DNA from: Clostridium rhizosphaerae
GTDB lineage: Bacteria; Bacillota; Clostridia; Clostridiales; Clostridiaceae
NCBI RefSeq assembly: GCF_016765585.1
Contig: NZ_JAESWC010000001.1
Span: forward strand, 1-64,000
Length of the DNA: 64,000 nt
Direction: 5' to 3'
A model generated the notes under the pieces. That model was given only the letters and a program-made list of their open reading frames with translations, did not search any database and was not told where the DNA came from. The position numbers and the translations under genes are program-made. How positions within the stretch are numbered: the first letter of the stretch is position 1; each line of letters starts with the position of its first letter. Positions 27,872-35,271 of the stretch are shown here, one piece after another.

Positions 27872-28327
27872 TTATTCATCTTTAATCTCATTCCTGTTTA
27901 AATAAAAACTAATAAGGTTATAAATCACAACACATATAAATAGAATAACTACAAGAATTAATCCGATCCTATATTCTATCTTCAGAAGCTTTATATATTG
28001 GGATTCTATTTTTATACTGCTTATGTCAGATTTGATAAGCAGTACACATACAAATCCTGCTGCTCCGATAATAGATGATACAATGTTGTTCTTTATATTC
28101 TTTAAAAATCCCGCAAAAATTCCAATTACTGCTGTTATAAATGCTAAGAGTGCAAAAGTATTTGGATTCATCCTTTGTCCTTCTATAGCTTTACCTAAAG
28201 CTAAATCAATTCCACTTAAAGTTGCAATCTGCCGTCCCTGACAAGAAACTGTAACAAAAGGAAGAAAGAAACAAATTACTATAAGTCCAAAAAGGGATGG
28301 AGAAATATATCTTTTTGAGTTTTTCAT
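27872..28327 (-). CDS. Hypothetical four-helix membrane protein
   Basis: The 151-aa protein has four hydrophobic segments (about 10-27, 55-75, 85-102 and 120-140), with the conserved-looking FLPFVTVSCQGRQIATLSGIDLALG between the first two. The family is not recognised beyond being a small integral membrane protein. GGAGGTGCTG precedes the ATG. It is a single gene. Confidence 0.72.
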   Translation of the reverse strand: MKNSKRYISPSLFGLIVICFFLPFVTVSCQGRQIATLSGIDLALGKAIEGQRMNPNTFALLAFITAVIGIFAGFLKNIKNNIVSSIIGAAGFVCVLLIKSDISSIKIESQYIKLLKIEYRIGLILVVILFICVVIYNLISFYLNRNEIKDE

Positions 28328-28413
28328 TACAGCACCTCCGTAGATTTATTCTTTCAAATCTATATATTATATTTTGAAAAAATTACATAAATGCTGAATT
28401 ATTATAATTATTG

Positions 28414-28437
28414 AAGGGCTGTTTTGAGACAACCCTC
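28414..28437 (-). terminator. Short hairpin after the rsgA-GNAT operon
   Basis: AGGGCTGT pairs imperfectly with ACAACCCT around TTTGAG. The core resembles the GTTTTGAGACA ends of the 1-304 palindrome, but it is too short to prove common origin. No good T tract follows on the minus strand. Confidence 0.45.
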
Positions 28438-28452
28438 TTTTCATAATTAATT

Positions 28453-29241
28453 CTAAACTTCCCCTGCATCCTCAGTAAAATCAATTCTAAGAAGCCTCGT
28501 TGTGCTTATATAGCCTGAGCTTTCAAGGGTTCTCTTACTGTTATGGTTGTAGTACCAGCAGCCTGCAAGAGGCTTTAAGCCTTTTTCTCTGCATATATCC
28601 ATTAAGTTCATTATAATACTTCTTCCAATACCCTTTTGACGATACTTTTCATTCGTAAACATACCTGTGCATGCACAGCCTTTTATTATTCTGTTGTCTA
28701 CTATAATCCCAAGGCCTAAAAACTCGCCATCTTCTCTTAGAATATACAGCTGGCCTTCATTAATTCTTTCTTCATGCTTATCAATAAAGTCCCCTGTTAT
28801 TTCCTTAATCTCATCTATATCCTCAAGAGTTGCTTTTTTTAGAAATTCTCTTGCATATTTAGGCGGTTTAACCGTCTCACCACTCTCCTTAAAGAAATAA
28901 GCCTGAAGATTAACTTTTAAATGGTTATCTAGCGCTAGAGTTAAAACCAGCTCATCGCAAGTAGGAACAAAGGCATTTTTTATTCCATAACTTTTTATAA
29001 TATCAACAAATATTTTTTGTCCATGTCTTAAAAATCCTTTAGTTATAAAAAACTGTGTTAGAAGCGTTTTATTAAAAATTCCAAAATATCCGCAGTATAC
29101 ATCATCTACATAAATAGAATATATTTCTGAATTTAAAATATGCTCCTCTAGAAATTCATCATAAATTCCAGAAAGACTAGAAAGGTAGGAACTGAACGAC
29201 TCCTTGTTTTCCTCTATATTTGACTTAACGTACTTATACAT
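28453..29241 (-). CDS. GNAT acetyltransferase
   Basis: The ATG at 29241 overlaps the end of rsgA (ATGTATAA) and has AAGAAGGATGG upstream; the longer frame runs into rsgA. The 262-aa protein has a C-terminal GNAT domain: LGLGIIVDNRIIKGCACTGMFTNEKYRQKGIGRSIIMNLMDICREKG with the RQKGIG acetyl-CoA loop, then YYNHNSKRTLESSGY. The N-terminal half resembles other clostridial GNATs. It is translationally coupled to rsgA. The substrate is unknown. Confidence 0.85.
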   Translation of the reverse strand: MYKYVKSNIEENKESFSSYLSSLSGIYDEFLEEHILNSEIYSIYVDDVYCGYFGIFNKTLLTQFFITKGFLRHGQKIFVDIIKSYGIKNAFVPTCDELVLTLALDNHLKVNLQAYFFKESGETVKPPKYAREFLKKATLEDIDEIKEITGDFIDKHEERINEGQLYILREDGEFLGLGIIVDNRIIKGCACTGMFTNEKYRQKGIGRSIIMNLMDICREKGLKPLAGCWYYNHNSKRTLESSGYISTTRLLRIDFTEDAGEV

Positions 29242-30316
29242 AGTAGCTTCCATCCTTCTTAAACTGTTTCTGTGCCTTAGATATGCTCTTCCAGCGTGCC
29301 TTTTCATTCGCTCTTATAGATGCATTTTCCTTCATTTCAGCAAACCTTATTTCTTTTTTAAGCTTTATATAGCTTTCCCATCTTGCCTTAGTAAGCTCTC
29401 CGCTTTGCAGTGCTGACTTTACCGCACAGCCTGGTTCACTTCCGTGGCTGCAGTCTCTAAACCTGCAATTTCCAGAAAGCTTTTCAATATCAGAAAAAAC
29501 TGTATCCAAACCCTCTGAAGCATTCCACATGCCAAGTTCTCTCATTCCTGGAGTATCAATAATCATAGTTCCATTTTCCATCATAATAAGTTCTCTATGA
29601 GTTGTTGTGTGACGCCCCCTGCTGTCATCCTCTCTTATATTATTAACCTTCATAATTTCTTCCCCTGCAATAGCATTTACAAGGCTAGACTTACCTACAC
29701 CAGAGGAACCAAGGAACACTATAGTCTTAGAAGGCTTTATAAATTCCTGTAATTTATCCATACCTTCACCGGTTACTGAGCTTATTGGAATTATAGAAAC
29801 ACCAAAAGCAATCTGCTCTATTTGCTCAACATAACCCTCATAATCCTCACATAAATCTGCTTTTGTAAGTATAATTACCGGAGTTCCTCCGCTCTCCCAT
29901 GCAGCAGTTAAATATCTTTCTATTCTTTTGATGTTAAAGTCATGATTTAAAGAAGTCATTATAAAAACATAATCAAAATTAGCAGCAACAAGTTGTTCTA
30001 TCTGATTAAAAGAATCAAGTCTTGAAAACTTGCTCTTCCTTTCAAGCACATGATATATAACATCCTCACCATAAGGGTTGTGAAATGCAAGCACAAAATC
30101 TCCTACTGCAGGATAGGTGCTTTGGAAAGCATCATTATAAAATATAGAGCCCTTAAGCTTTGCGTAACTTTCACCCTTGTCTGTAACAATTTTATAGGTC
30201 TCTCTTTGAACCTCTATAACTCTTCCAGGTATCAAATTCTTTTCTTCTAAATTAAAATTACCTTCCTGAGCTTTATAAAAATCTGTATAACCATATTGTT
30301 CAATAATATTATTCAT
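29234..30316 (-). CDS. rsgA: Ribosome small-subunit GTPase RsgA
   Basis: The 360-aa protein has an OB-fold N-terminus (about 25-95), the circularly permuted GTPase (TKAD, then GSSGVGKSSLVNA, RHTTTHRE, DTPGMRELG), and a C-terminal zinc site CRFRDCSHGSEPGCAV. RsgA GTPases act in late 30S ribosome maturation. This copy diverges slightly in its N-terminus from typical 290-aa RsgA and is longer, like a second YjeQ-type paralogue. It sits behind a nested hairpin repeat and an attenuator, which may control it. Confidence 0.93.
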   Translation of the reverse strand: MNNIIEQYGYTDFYKAQEGNFNLEEKNLIPGRVIEVQRETYKIVTDKGESYAKLKGSIFYNDAFQSTYPAVGDFVLAFHNPYGEDVIYHVLERKSKFSRLDSFNQIEQLVAANFDYVFIMTSLNHDFNIKRIERYLTAAWESGGTPVIILTKADLCEDYEGYVEQIEQIAFGVSIIPISSVTGEGMDKLQEFIKPSKTIVFLGSSGVGKSSLVNAIAGEEIMKVNNIREDDSRGRHTTTHRELIMMENGTMIIDTPGMRELGMWNASEGLDTVFSDIEKLSGNCRFRDCSHGSEPGCAVKSALQSGELTKARWESYIKLKKEIRFAEMKENASIRANEKARWKSISKAQKQFKKDGSYYV

Positions 30317-30317
30317 T

Positions 30318-30484
30318 CATTTCCTCCATTTACTCGGAACACGGGATAGTTTAAACATGCTCGTTCCCTTTCGGTCACTGGGTAACTTAAAACATTCGCT
30401 TGCTCATAAGTTACCAGCTAAAGTCCTAAATAGACTTTAGCCTGGCAAACTACCCGTTAAAGCCAATTTAGGGCTTTAACCTCC
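30318..30484 (-). repeat. Nested two-hairpin repeat in the rsgA leader
   Basis: Read on the minus strand: GGAGG, hairpin A (TTAAAGCCC / GGCTTTAA), the left half of hairpin B (CGGGTAGTTTG), then a whole second unit (CTAAAGTC / GACTTTAG, then GGTAACTTA / TAAGTTACC), then the right half of the outer B (AAACTATCCC), and the tail TGTTCCGAGTAAATGGAGG directly before ATG. One unit appears inserted into the loop of another. The tail supplies the rsgA ribosome site. Confidence 0.8.
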
Positions 30485-30560
30485 AAATTTTTTTTAATTT
30501 TCTTATTTTTAATTCCAAAATCTCTACACTGCTTCTTTCTTTTATATCTACACTTTTCAT
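30468..30560 (-). CDS. Short 30-aa ORF truncated by the hairpin repeat
   Basis: It begins with ATG after a strong AGAAAGGAGAG site and encodes MKSVDIKERSSVEILELK followed by a Lys-rich stretch. The last codons and the stop lie inside the repeat at 30318. It follows an attenuator and its promoter, so it looks like the 5' end of a regulated gene whose remainder was lost when the repeat arrived. Alternatively it is a leader ORF for rsgA. The parent protein is not recognised. Confidence 0.5.
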   Translation of the reverse strand: MKSVDIKERSSVEILELKIRKLKKIWRLKP

Positions 30561-30599
30561 AAAACATCTCTCCTTTCTAAACTTAAAAATGGACATAAA

Positions 30600-30730
30600 A
30601 ATACCGCATAAAGCAACCTTAAAGACAGGCTGTTTCTGCGGTATAAAAAAACACGACCATTCAGTCGTGTTAATATGTCACATATACACTGTATCTATGA
30701 AAGGTTATCTAAGCTGCAAAAACACGACAC
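30600..30730 (-). promoter_or_regulatory. Transcription attenuator with two terminators and an antiterminator
   Basis: On the minus strand, GTCGTGTT (30721-30728) can pair with AACACGAC (30664-30671). That same AACACGAC also pairs with GTCGTGTT (30650-30657) to form a terminator followed by seven T. The two pairings exclude each other. A second terminator, ATACCGCA / TGCGGTAT plus TTTT, follows at 30601-30644. Together with the upstream leader peptide this is the classic layout of ribosome-stalling attenuation of antibiotic-resistance genes. Confidence 0.7.
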
Positions 30731-30780
30731 AAATAAAAGATACACTTATCCCTACGTCACATTTTTGCCCATATTTAGTT

Positions 30781-30813
30781 TTAAGAAGCAATCACCTTTA
30801 AATTTGCACTCAT
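30781..30813 (-). CDS. Leader peptide MSANLKVIAS
   Basis: This 10-codon ORF has AAAGGAAGTG at proper spacing, lies about 50 nt after a strong promoter, and ends about 50 nt before the antiterminator strand. Size and placement suit a translated leader whose stalled ribosome would alter RNA folding. Its regulatory role is inference. Confidence 0.55.
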   Translation of the reverse strand: MSANLKVIAS

Positions 30814-30869
30814 TAAAACACACTTCCTTTCATAAAAATATTTTAATAATTTAAAATATTTACATATTA

Positions 30870-30898
30870 ATAATATGCTGTCAGGATAAATTTGTCAA
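30870..30898 (-). promoter_or_regulatory. Sigma-A promoter of the attenuator transcript
   Basis: TTGACA, 17-bp spacer, TATTAT on the minus strand; start expected near 30863. It points toward the leader peptide and rsgA and is divergent from the dihydrofolate-reductase-like gene. Confidence 0.82.
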
Positions 30899-30986
30899 CC
30901 ATTTAATAATAATAATTATCTAAAAATAGCGAAATAAATGCTATAATTGATTATAATATATCTAAAAAATATTGGAGGATATAACT

Positions 30987-31517
30987 ATGACTAATAAAAG
31001 AAAGATTGTTTTATTTATAGCAGAAAGCTTAGATGGATATATAGCTACTAAAGATGACTCACTAGAATGGCTTTTTAAAGTTGAAGGCGAAGGCGACAAT
31101 GGCTATTCCGAGTTTTACGAAACTGTGGATACAATTTTAATGGGTAAAAGGACCTATGATTGGCTCATCGAAGCAGAAAATGAAAACTTTCCTTATAAGA
31201 ACAAAGAGTGTTATGTTTTCTCCAGAACTTCAAAGGGTAAAAATGAAAATGTTGAGTTTGTAAATGAAGATATAAAAAGTTTTGCAGATAAGCTTAAAAA
31301 AATACCCGGGAAAAACATATGGGTTGTTGGCGGCGGCGAACTACTTCACTATTTTATAAAGGAAAAGCTCATTGATGAATTCATAATTACAATTGCTCCA
31401 ACAATAATAGGCAGTGGAATTCCTTTGTTTAAAGAAATTGATTTTGAGTATGAGTTAGTACTTAAAGACGTTAGACGTTTTAATCAGTTTGCAACACTTT
31501 ATTATGAATTAAAATAA
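30987..31517 (+). CDS. Dihydrofolate reductase-family protein (RibD C-terminal type)
   Basis: The ATG at 30987 follows TTGGAGG; an in-frame ATG 15 nt upstream overlaps poor context. The 176-aa protein has IVLFIAESLDGYIATKDDSLEWL, DTILMGKRTYDW, and IWVVGGGELLHYFIKEKLIDEFIITIAPTIIGSGIPLF, the pattern of YyaP/RibD-C proteins. They use NADPH to reduce pterin- or pyrimidine-like substrates; the substrate here is unknown. It is followed at 18 nt by carbonic anhydrase. Confidence 0.9.
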   Translation: MTNKRKIVLFIAESLDGYIATKDDSLEWLFKVEGEGDNGYSEFYETVDTILMGKRTYDWLIEAENENFPYKNKECYVFSRTSKGKNENVEFVNEDIKSFADKLKKIPGKNIWVVGGGELLHYFIKEKLIDEFIITIAPTIIGSGIPLFKEIDFEYELVLKDVRRFNQFATLYYELK

Positions 31518-31535
31518 TTAAATTCGGAGGTTGCT

Positions 31536-32105
31536 ATGAATAAATTACAGGAAATATTAGATTTTAATCATTCCTTTGTAGAAAATAAAGAATATGACAA
31601 ATATATAACATCCAAGCAGCCTAATAAGAAACTTGTAATCTTATCCTGCATGGACACTAGATTAACAGAGCTTCTTCCAAAAGCTATGAATCTTAAAAAT
31701 GGAGATGTTAAACTTATTAAAAATGCAGGTGCTTCAATAATGCATCCCTTTGGAAGCATTATGAGAAGTATTGTTGTTGCTGTTTATGAATTTAAGGCTG
31801 ATGAGATTTTGGTTATCGGTCACCACGACTGCGGAATGAGCAGTATAAATGTAGATAGCACTATGGAAAAAGCAATGGAGAGAGGCATTTCAAAAGAGGT
31901 TATAAGCACTTTGACCAACGCTGGAATCGATATAAAAAAATGGCTGCACGGCTTTGATTCAGTTGAAGAGTCTGTTAAGGAAAGTGTAAATTTAATAAAA
32001 AATCACCCTCTTATTCCAAAGGACATAAAAATTCATGGTTTGATTATTGATCCTGAAACAGGAAAATTAGATGTCGTCGTTAATGGTTATGAAATAAGTT
32101 TATAG
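31536..32105 (+). CDS. Beta-class carbonic anhydrase
   Basis: The 189-aa protein has the beta-CA zinc motifs SCMDTR (Cys at about 38 and the Asp-Arg dyad) and HHDCGMSS, with KNAGASI between. It interconverts CO2 and bicarbonate in the cytoplasm. TTCGGAGG precedes the ATG. It lies in a three-gene rightward cluster with a DHFR-like gene before and a small membrane protein after. Confidence 0.92.
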   Translation: MNKLQEILDFNHSFVENKEYDKYITSKQPNKKLVILSCMDTRLTELLPKAMNLKNGDVKLIKNAGASIMHPFGSIMRSIVVAVYEFKADEILVIGHHDCGMSSINVDSTMEKAMERGISKEVISTLTNAGIDIKKWLHGFDSVEESVKESVNLIKNHPLIPKDIKIHGLIIDPETGKLDVVVNGYEISL

Positions 32106-32123
32106 TAAAGGGAGAGAGTTTAT

Positions 32124-32414
32124 ATGGAAAGATTAATTTTAGTACTTATAGCAATATTTTTAGTTTTCTTCTCTATAACTTATTTGTTTCACAAACTTTT
32201 TAAAACAAAACGATTTGCTAAATACCTACCGTCTGTGTTGAGCTTAATAGGATCAATAGTTAATCTTATACTAGTTAGAACAACGCACAGAGAGGGCTTT
32301 AAAGATTTAGCCTATTTTCTAATGAGTATGCTTTTATTTGCTGGATTTATATCTGGACTTATAAGTGCACTGTGGTTTGATTTTATTTCAAAAAAAGACA
32401 TAGATAATAATTAA
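32124..32414 (+). CDS. Small membrane protein, 96 aa
   Basis: It has three hydrophobic segments (about 4-25, 36-52, 66-86), with Lys/Arg-rich loops. The family is not recognised. AAAGGGAGAG precedes the ATG 18 nt after the carbonic anhydrase gene, so the two are probably cotranscribed. A large terminator follows. Confidence 0.7.
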   Translation: MERLILVLIAIFLVFFSITYLFHKLFKTKRFAKYLPSVLSLIGSIVNLILVRTTHREGFKDLAYFLMSMLLFAGFISGLISALWFDFISKKDIDNN

Positions 32415-32423
32415 CTAATAATA

Positions 32424-32518
32424 AAAAACTGAGAACACATTCTTTAGCTGAAAAAGGTTATAAATATATAAATATTTATATATTTACCTTTTCGTAATTT
32501 CTGTGTTCTCAGTTTTTT
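32424..32518. terminator. Large nested terminator
   Basis: The outer stem AAAAACTGAGAACACA pairs perfectly with its complement. The interior holds a second A+T-rich stem (AAAGGT / ACCTTT around ATATTTATATATTT-type repeats). It separates the convergent rightward cluster and peptide deformylase. Confidence 0.85.
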
Positions 32519-32566
32519 CTATCTAAATAATATTTTTCCGTACCTTAATTTATTAGGATAATTATA

Positions 32567-33019
32567 TTAATCTATATATTCAGTAACAAAATCAGTAAAC
32601 AGAATTCCATCTAAGTGATCTATTTCATGACAGAAGCACTTTGCTAAATCTCCTTTGCCAGTTAAAATAATTTCTTCTCCATTTTCATTTAATGCCTGAA
32701 CAGTTACTTTTTCAGGTCTATCTAACTTTCCCCATTTATTTGGAATACTTAAGCATCCTTCAATAACTTCCTGATTTCCTTCCTCAGCAATTATCTTAGG
32801 ATTCACTAATTTAATAAGACCTTCTCCCATATCAATTACAACTAGACGCTTCAATATGCCTACTTGAGGGGCAGCCAACCCTCCCCCGTTTTCTGTATTA
32901 TACATTGTCTCTGCCATATCATCTAATATTTGTCTTATTTTATCGTCTACAACTTTGACTCCCTTACTCTTCTTTCTCAATATTTCATCATCATATAATC
33001 TAATTTGTCTCAATGCCAT
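32567..33019 (-). CDS. def: Peptide deformylase
   Basis: The 150-aa protein has all three deformylase motifs: GGGLAAPQVG (motif 1), EGCLSIP (motif 2, Cys metal ligand) and HEIDHL (motif 3). It removes the N-formyl group from nascent proteins at the ribosome. Its ATG directly follows the stop of the upstream XRE gene, so translation is coupled. Location outside a fmt/priA cluster suggests an accessory copy, but this window alone cannot show that. Confidence 0.95.
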   Translation of the reverse strand: MALRQIRLYDDEILRKKSKGVKVVDDKIRQILDDMAETMYNTENGGGLAAPQVGILKRLVVIDMGEGLIKLVNPKIIAEEGNQEVIEGCLSIPNKWGKLDRPEKVTVQALNENGEEIILTGKGDLAKCFCHEIDHLDGILFTDFVTEYID

Positions 33020-33256
33020 TTAAACAACACCTCTGCTTTGTTCTGCTCTTGATTTTCTTTCACTTTCCTCAAAAAGGAAAACTTCTTCAATAGAACTATG
33101 AAATACATTAGCAATATCATAAGCCAGCCAAATAGATGGTTCAAACTTTTCTGTTTCTATAGCATTAATCGCCTGCCTCGAAACCCCTACAAGTTGACCT
33201 AGCTGCTCTTGTGTTAAACCAAGATGCTCACGAAACTGTTTTATTTTATTCTTCAT
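33020..33256 (-). CDS. XRE-family HTH regulator
   Basis: The 78-aa protein is a Cro/CI-type helix-turn-helix (IKQFREHLGLTQEQLGQLVGVSRQAINAIETEKFEPSIWLAYDIANVFHSSIEEVF) with a short charged tail. It abuts def (no intergenic base) and has a repeated operator-like sequence over its promoter, so it is probably autoregulatory and controls def. Confidence 0.9.
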   Translation of the reverse strand: MKNKIKQFREHLGLTQEQLGQLVGVSRQAINAIETEKFEPSIWLAYDIANVFHSSIEEVFLFEESERKSRAEQSRGVV

Positions 33257-33275
33257 TAAATACCACTCCTGTAAT

Positions 33276-33333
33276 GTTGACCTTACATAACTAATATACC
33301 ATTATTTTACACTTACATCAAGTCAACCTTACA
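33276..33333 (-). promoter_or_regulatory. Promoter with three TGTAAG repeats upstream of XRE-def
   Basis: On the minus strand: -35 TTGATG, 17-bp spacer, -10 TATATT. TGTAAGGTTGAC lies just upstream of the -35, TGTAAGTGTAAA within the promoter and TGTAAGGTCAAC downstream of the -10. The three related sites suit cooperative binding of the XRE protein. Confidence 0.65.
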
Positions 33334-33481
33334 CGCTTAGGGGCTTTAGTCCCTATTTCTTAAGGACCTCTATCCTACAATTTGGTGACTATAGAATGCT
33401 TTTAAAGTTAACAAAAATCTCATATAATTAGTTTATTATATTAAAGTAGTACATAAAAAATAAATTTGAGGAGGGTTACAA

Positions 33482-34810
33482 ATGAGAATCAAAAAGAGTA
33501 TTACAGCACTAATCGCACTTTTTATGATCGTTATCTTCAACACACAATATGTTATGGCCAAACCTAACAATTCAGTACCATCGGTTCCATCAGGCTTAAC
33601 TGCATCAAATATTAGTACAAGCTCTATAACCTTGAAATGGTCTTCTGTAACCGGTGCTTCGGGATATTATGTCTATATGGCTACTACAAACGACAGCAAC
33701 TATACTAAGATTGCAACTGTTACAAGTACAAGCTTCGTAAAGTCAGCGTTAACAGCTAACACTAAGTATTGGTTTTATGTCGCTGCTTATAATCGTTATG
33801 GTACATCACTTAATTCTACACATATTTCAGCTGTAACGCTTCAAGCTTCTACTACGACAGCTACCACTAAAAAACAGATTTTAGGTTTTACAACTTATTA
33901 TTATAGCGGGGATACTTCCTCCTATAACTCAATGGCCGCCAATACTTCTTCTATAGATGAAATAGCAACTCAAACCTATAATACAGATAGTCTTGGAAAT
34001 ATATCAGGATTAGTTCCAACTAACCAGTTAACTTATGCAAACAGCAATGGAATTAGAACCTATGCAATGCTTCAAAACAACTTTGACGGTAATATTGCTA
34101 AATCAGTACTTGAAAATCAAACAAATAGATTAAATTTAGAAAACAATCTTTTAAATGCAATAAAAACCAATGGCTATAAAGGTGTAAATGTTGACCTTGA
34201 AGGTGTATTCTACTATGACAGAAGCTACTATACAACTTTTGTGCAGGAACTTTACAATAAGCTAAAGCCCTTAGGTTATTCAGTAACACTTTCAGTTCCA
34301 GCAAAGACCTTTGATAGTACAACAAACAGCTGGAGTGGAGCATACGACTATGCAGCTCTTTCAAACTACTCTGATCAGATAGCTATAATGACCTATGACG
34401 AACACTATCCAGGCGGAACTGCAGGCCCGATTGCTTCTATTGGTTGGGCGGAGAATGTAGTAAAATATGCAGTTACAGTAATACCAAAAGAAAAAATAAT
34501 GCTTGGAGTTGCAGCTTACGGATATGACTGGTCAACTAACGGTACAAAAGCTTATGGAATAAACGGCATATACAATCTTGCCTCCTCTAATAAGGCTGCT
34601 GTTATGTGGGATGATACATCCAAATCACCTTACTTCAATTATACAGATACCTCGGGAATCGCTCACTCAGTTTGGTTTGAAAATAACCAAAGCGTTAACT
34701 ATAAACTTGATCTTGTTAATTCCTATAATTTAAATGGTATAGCAATTTGGAGACTAGGTCTTGAAAACACCGATTATTGGACAAGTATAAAAACAAAATT
34801 TAATAGATAA
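33482..34810 (+). CDS. Secreted GH18 glycoside hydrolase with FN3 domain
   Basis: The 442-aa protein has a signal peptide (1-27, cut near VMA-KP), a fibronectin type III domain (about 33-120: PSGLTASNISTSSITLKWSSV, YWFYVAAYNRYG), a Thr/Ser linker, and a GH18 domain (about 130-440) with the active-site strand GVNVDLEGV (general acid Glu at about 240) and IAIMTYDEHYP. The GH18 subtype resembles YaaH/SleL-like hydrolases that act on peptidoglycan or chitin. It is an extracellular enzyme. GAGGAGGG precedes the ATG. Confidence 0.9.
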   Translation: MRIKKSITALIALFMIVIFNTQYVMAKPNNSVPSVPSGLTASNISTSSITLKWSSVTGASGYYVYMATTNDSNYTKIATVTSTSFVKSALTANTKYWFYVAAYNRYGTSLNSTHISAVTLQASTTTATTKKQILGFTTYYYSGDTSSYNSMAANTSSIDEIATQTYNTDSLGNISGLVPTNQLTYANSNGIRTYAMLQNNFDGNIAKSVLENQTNRLNLENNLLNAIKTNGYKGVNVDLEGVFYYDRSYYTTFVQELYNKLKPLGYSVTLSVPAKTFDSTTNSWSGAYDYAALSNYSDQIAIMTYDEHYPGGTAGPIASIGWAENVVKYAVTVIPKEKIMLGVAAYGYDWSTNGTKAYGINGIYNLASSNKAAVMWDDTSKSPYFNYTDTSGIAHSVWFENNQSVNYKLDLVNSYNLNGIAIWRLGLENTDYWTSIKTKFNR

Positions 34811-34812
34811 AA

Positions 34813-34864
34813 AATCCCCTGAATAGGGTAAAGTATCAAGATACCTTTACTCTTTCAGGGGATT
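34813..34864 (+). terminator. Terminator after the GH18 gene
   Basis: AATCCCCTGAA pairs with TTCAGGGGATT, with a second inner stem formed by GGTAAAGTATC and its near-complement. Confidence 0.85.
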
Positions 34865-34884
34865 CTGATATTTGCATTTTATTT

Positions 34885-35136
34885 CTAGTAAATATATTCA
34901 ATCCTGTTTCTTACGTTGTTCTTTGCAGTATACAATAAAGTATCAGCTTTATTTACAAGCTGCTTTTCATCTTCTTTATTAAATTAAGCTTTGAAAGTCC
35001 ATATTTCAAGAGCTACATTCCAAAATAAAAATAGCCTGTACTCCTTAGATTTCTTATCCAGACTGTAAGTTAAAATACCTGTATACAAATATACTATAGA
35101 AGCGATTAAGGATAAAGTTGACATAAATCTTGCCAT
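34885..35136 (-). pseudogene. Gutted diguanylate-cyclase gene (start and end only)
   Basis: From an ATG at 35136 the frame encodes about 50 residues of a membrane-embedded N-terminus (LSLIASIVYLYTGILTYSLD, then LFLFWNVALEIWTF) and hits a TAA. In the same frame it continues with EDEKQLVNKADTLLYTAKNN and RNRIEY before a TAG, which is the typical C-terminal end of a GGDEF domain (ADxxLYxAKxxGRNR). The middle, including GGDEF itself, is gone. It is the remnant of a membrane diguanylate cyclase that lost several hundred codons. Confidence 0.75.
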
Positions 35137-35230
35137 AATTATTTACCTCGACAAAAGTATAAAAATAATTGAATTTTATTGTCTACGCAGATAGAATAAC
35201 ATACTTTTCATAAAATTCAAACATTAAAAT

Positions 35231-35260
35231 AACAGCTTAATCTTTTAAAATTAAGCTGTT
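35231..35260 (-). terminator. Terminator after eamA
   Basis: AACAGCTTAAT pairs with ATTAAGCTGTT around CTTTTAAA just past the EamA stop. Confidence 0.82.
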
Positions 35261-35271
35261 TCACTGTATCA

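Noticed and set aside
28414-28437. Another copy of the 1-304 palindrome end
   Set aside because: Only about 11 bases (GTTTTGAGACA) are shared; this is a short hairpin that can arise as a terminator by chance.
30589-30801. A 70-codon plus-strand ORF upstream of the DHFR-like gene
   Set aside because: It lies antisense to the attenuator, has no ribosome site, and its composition reflects the hairpin sequences; the minus-strand leader explains the region better.
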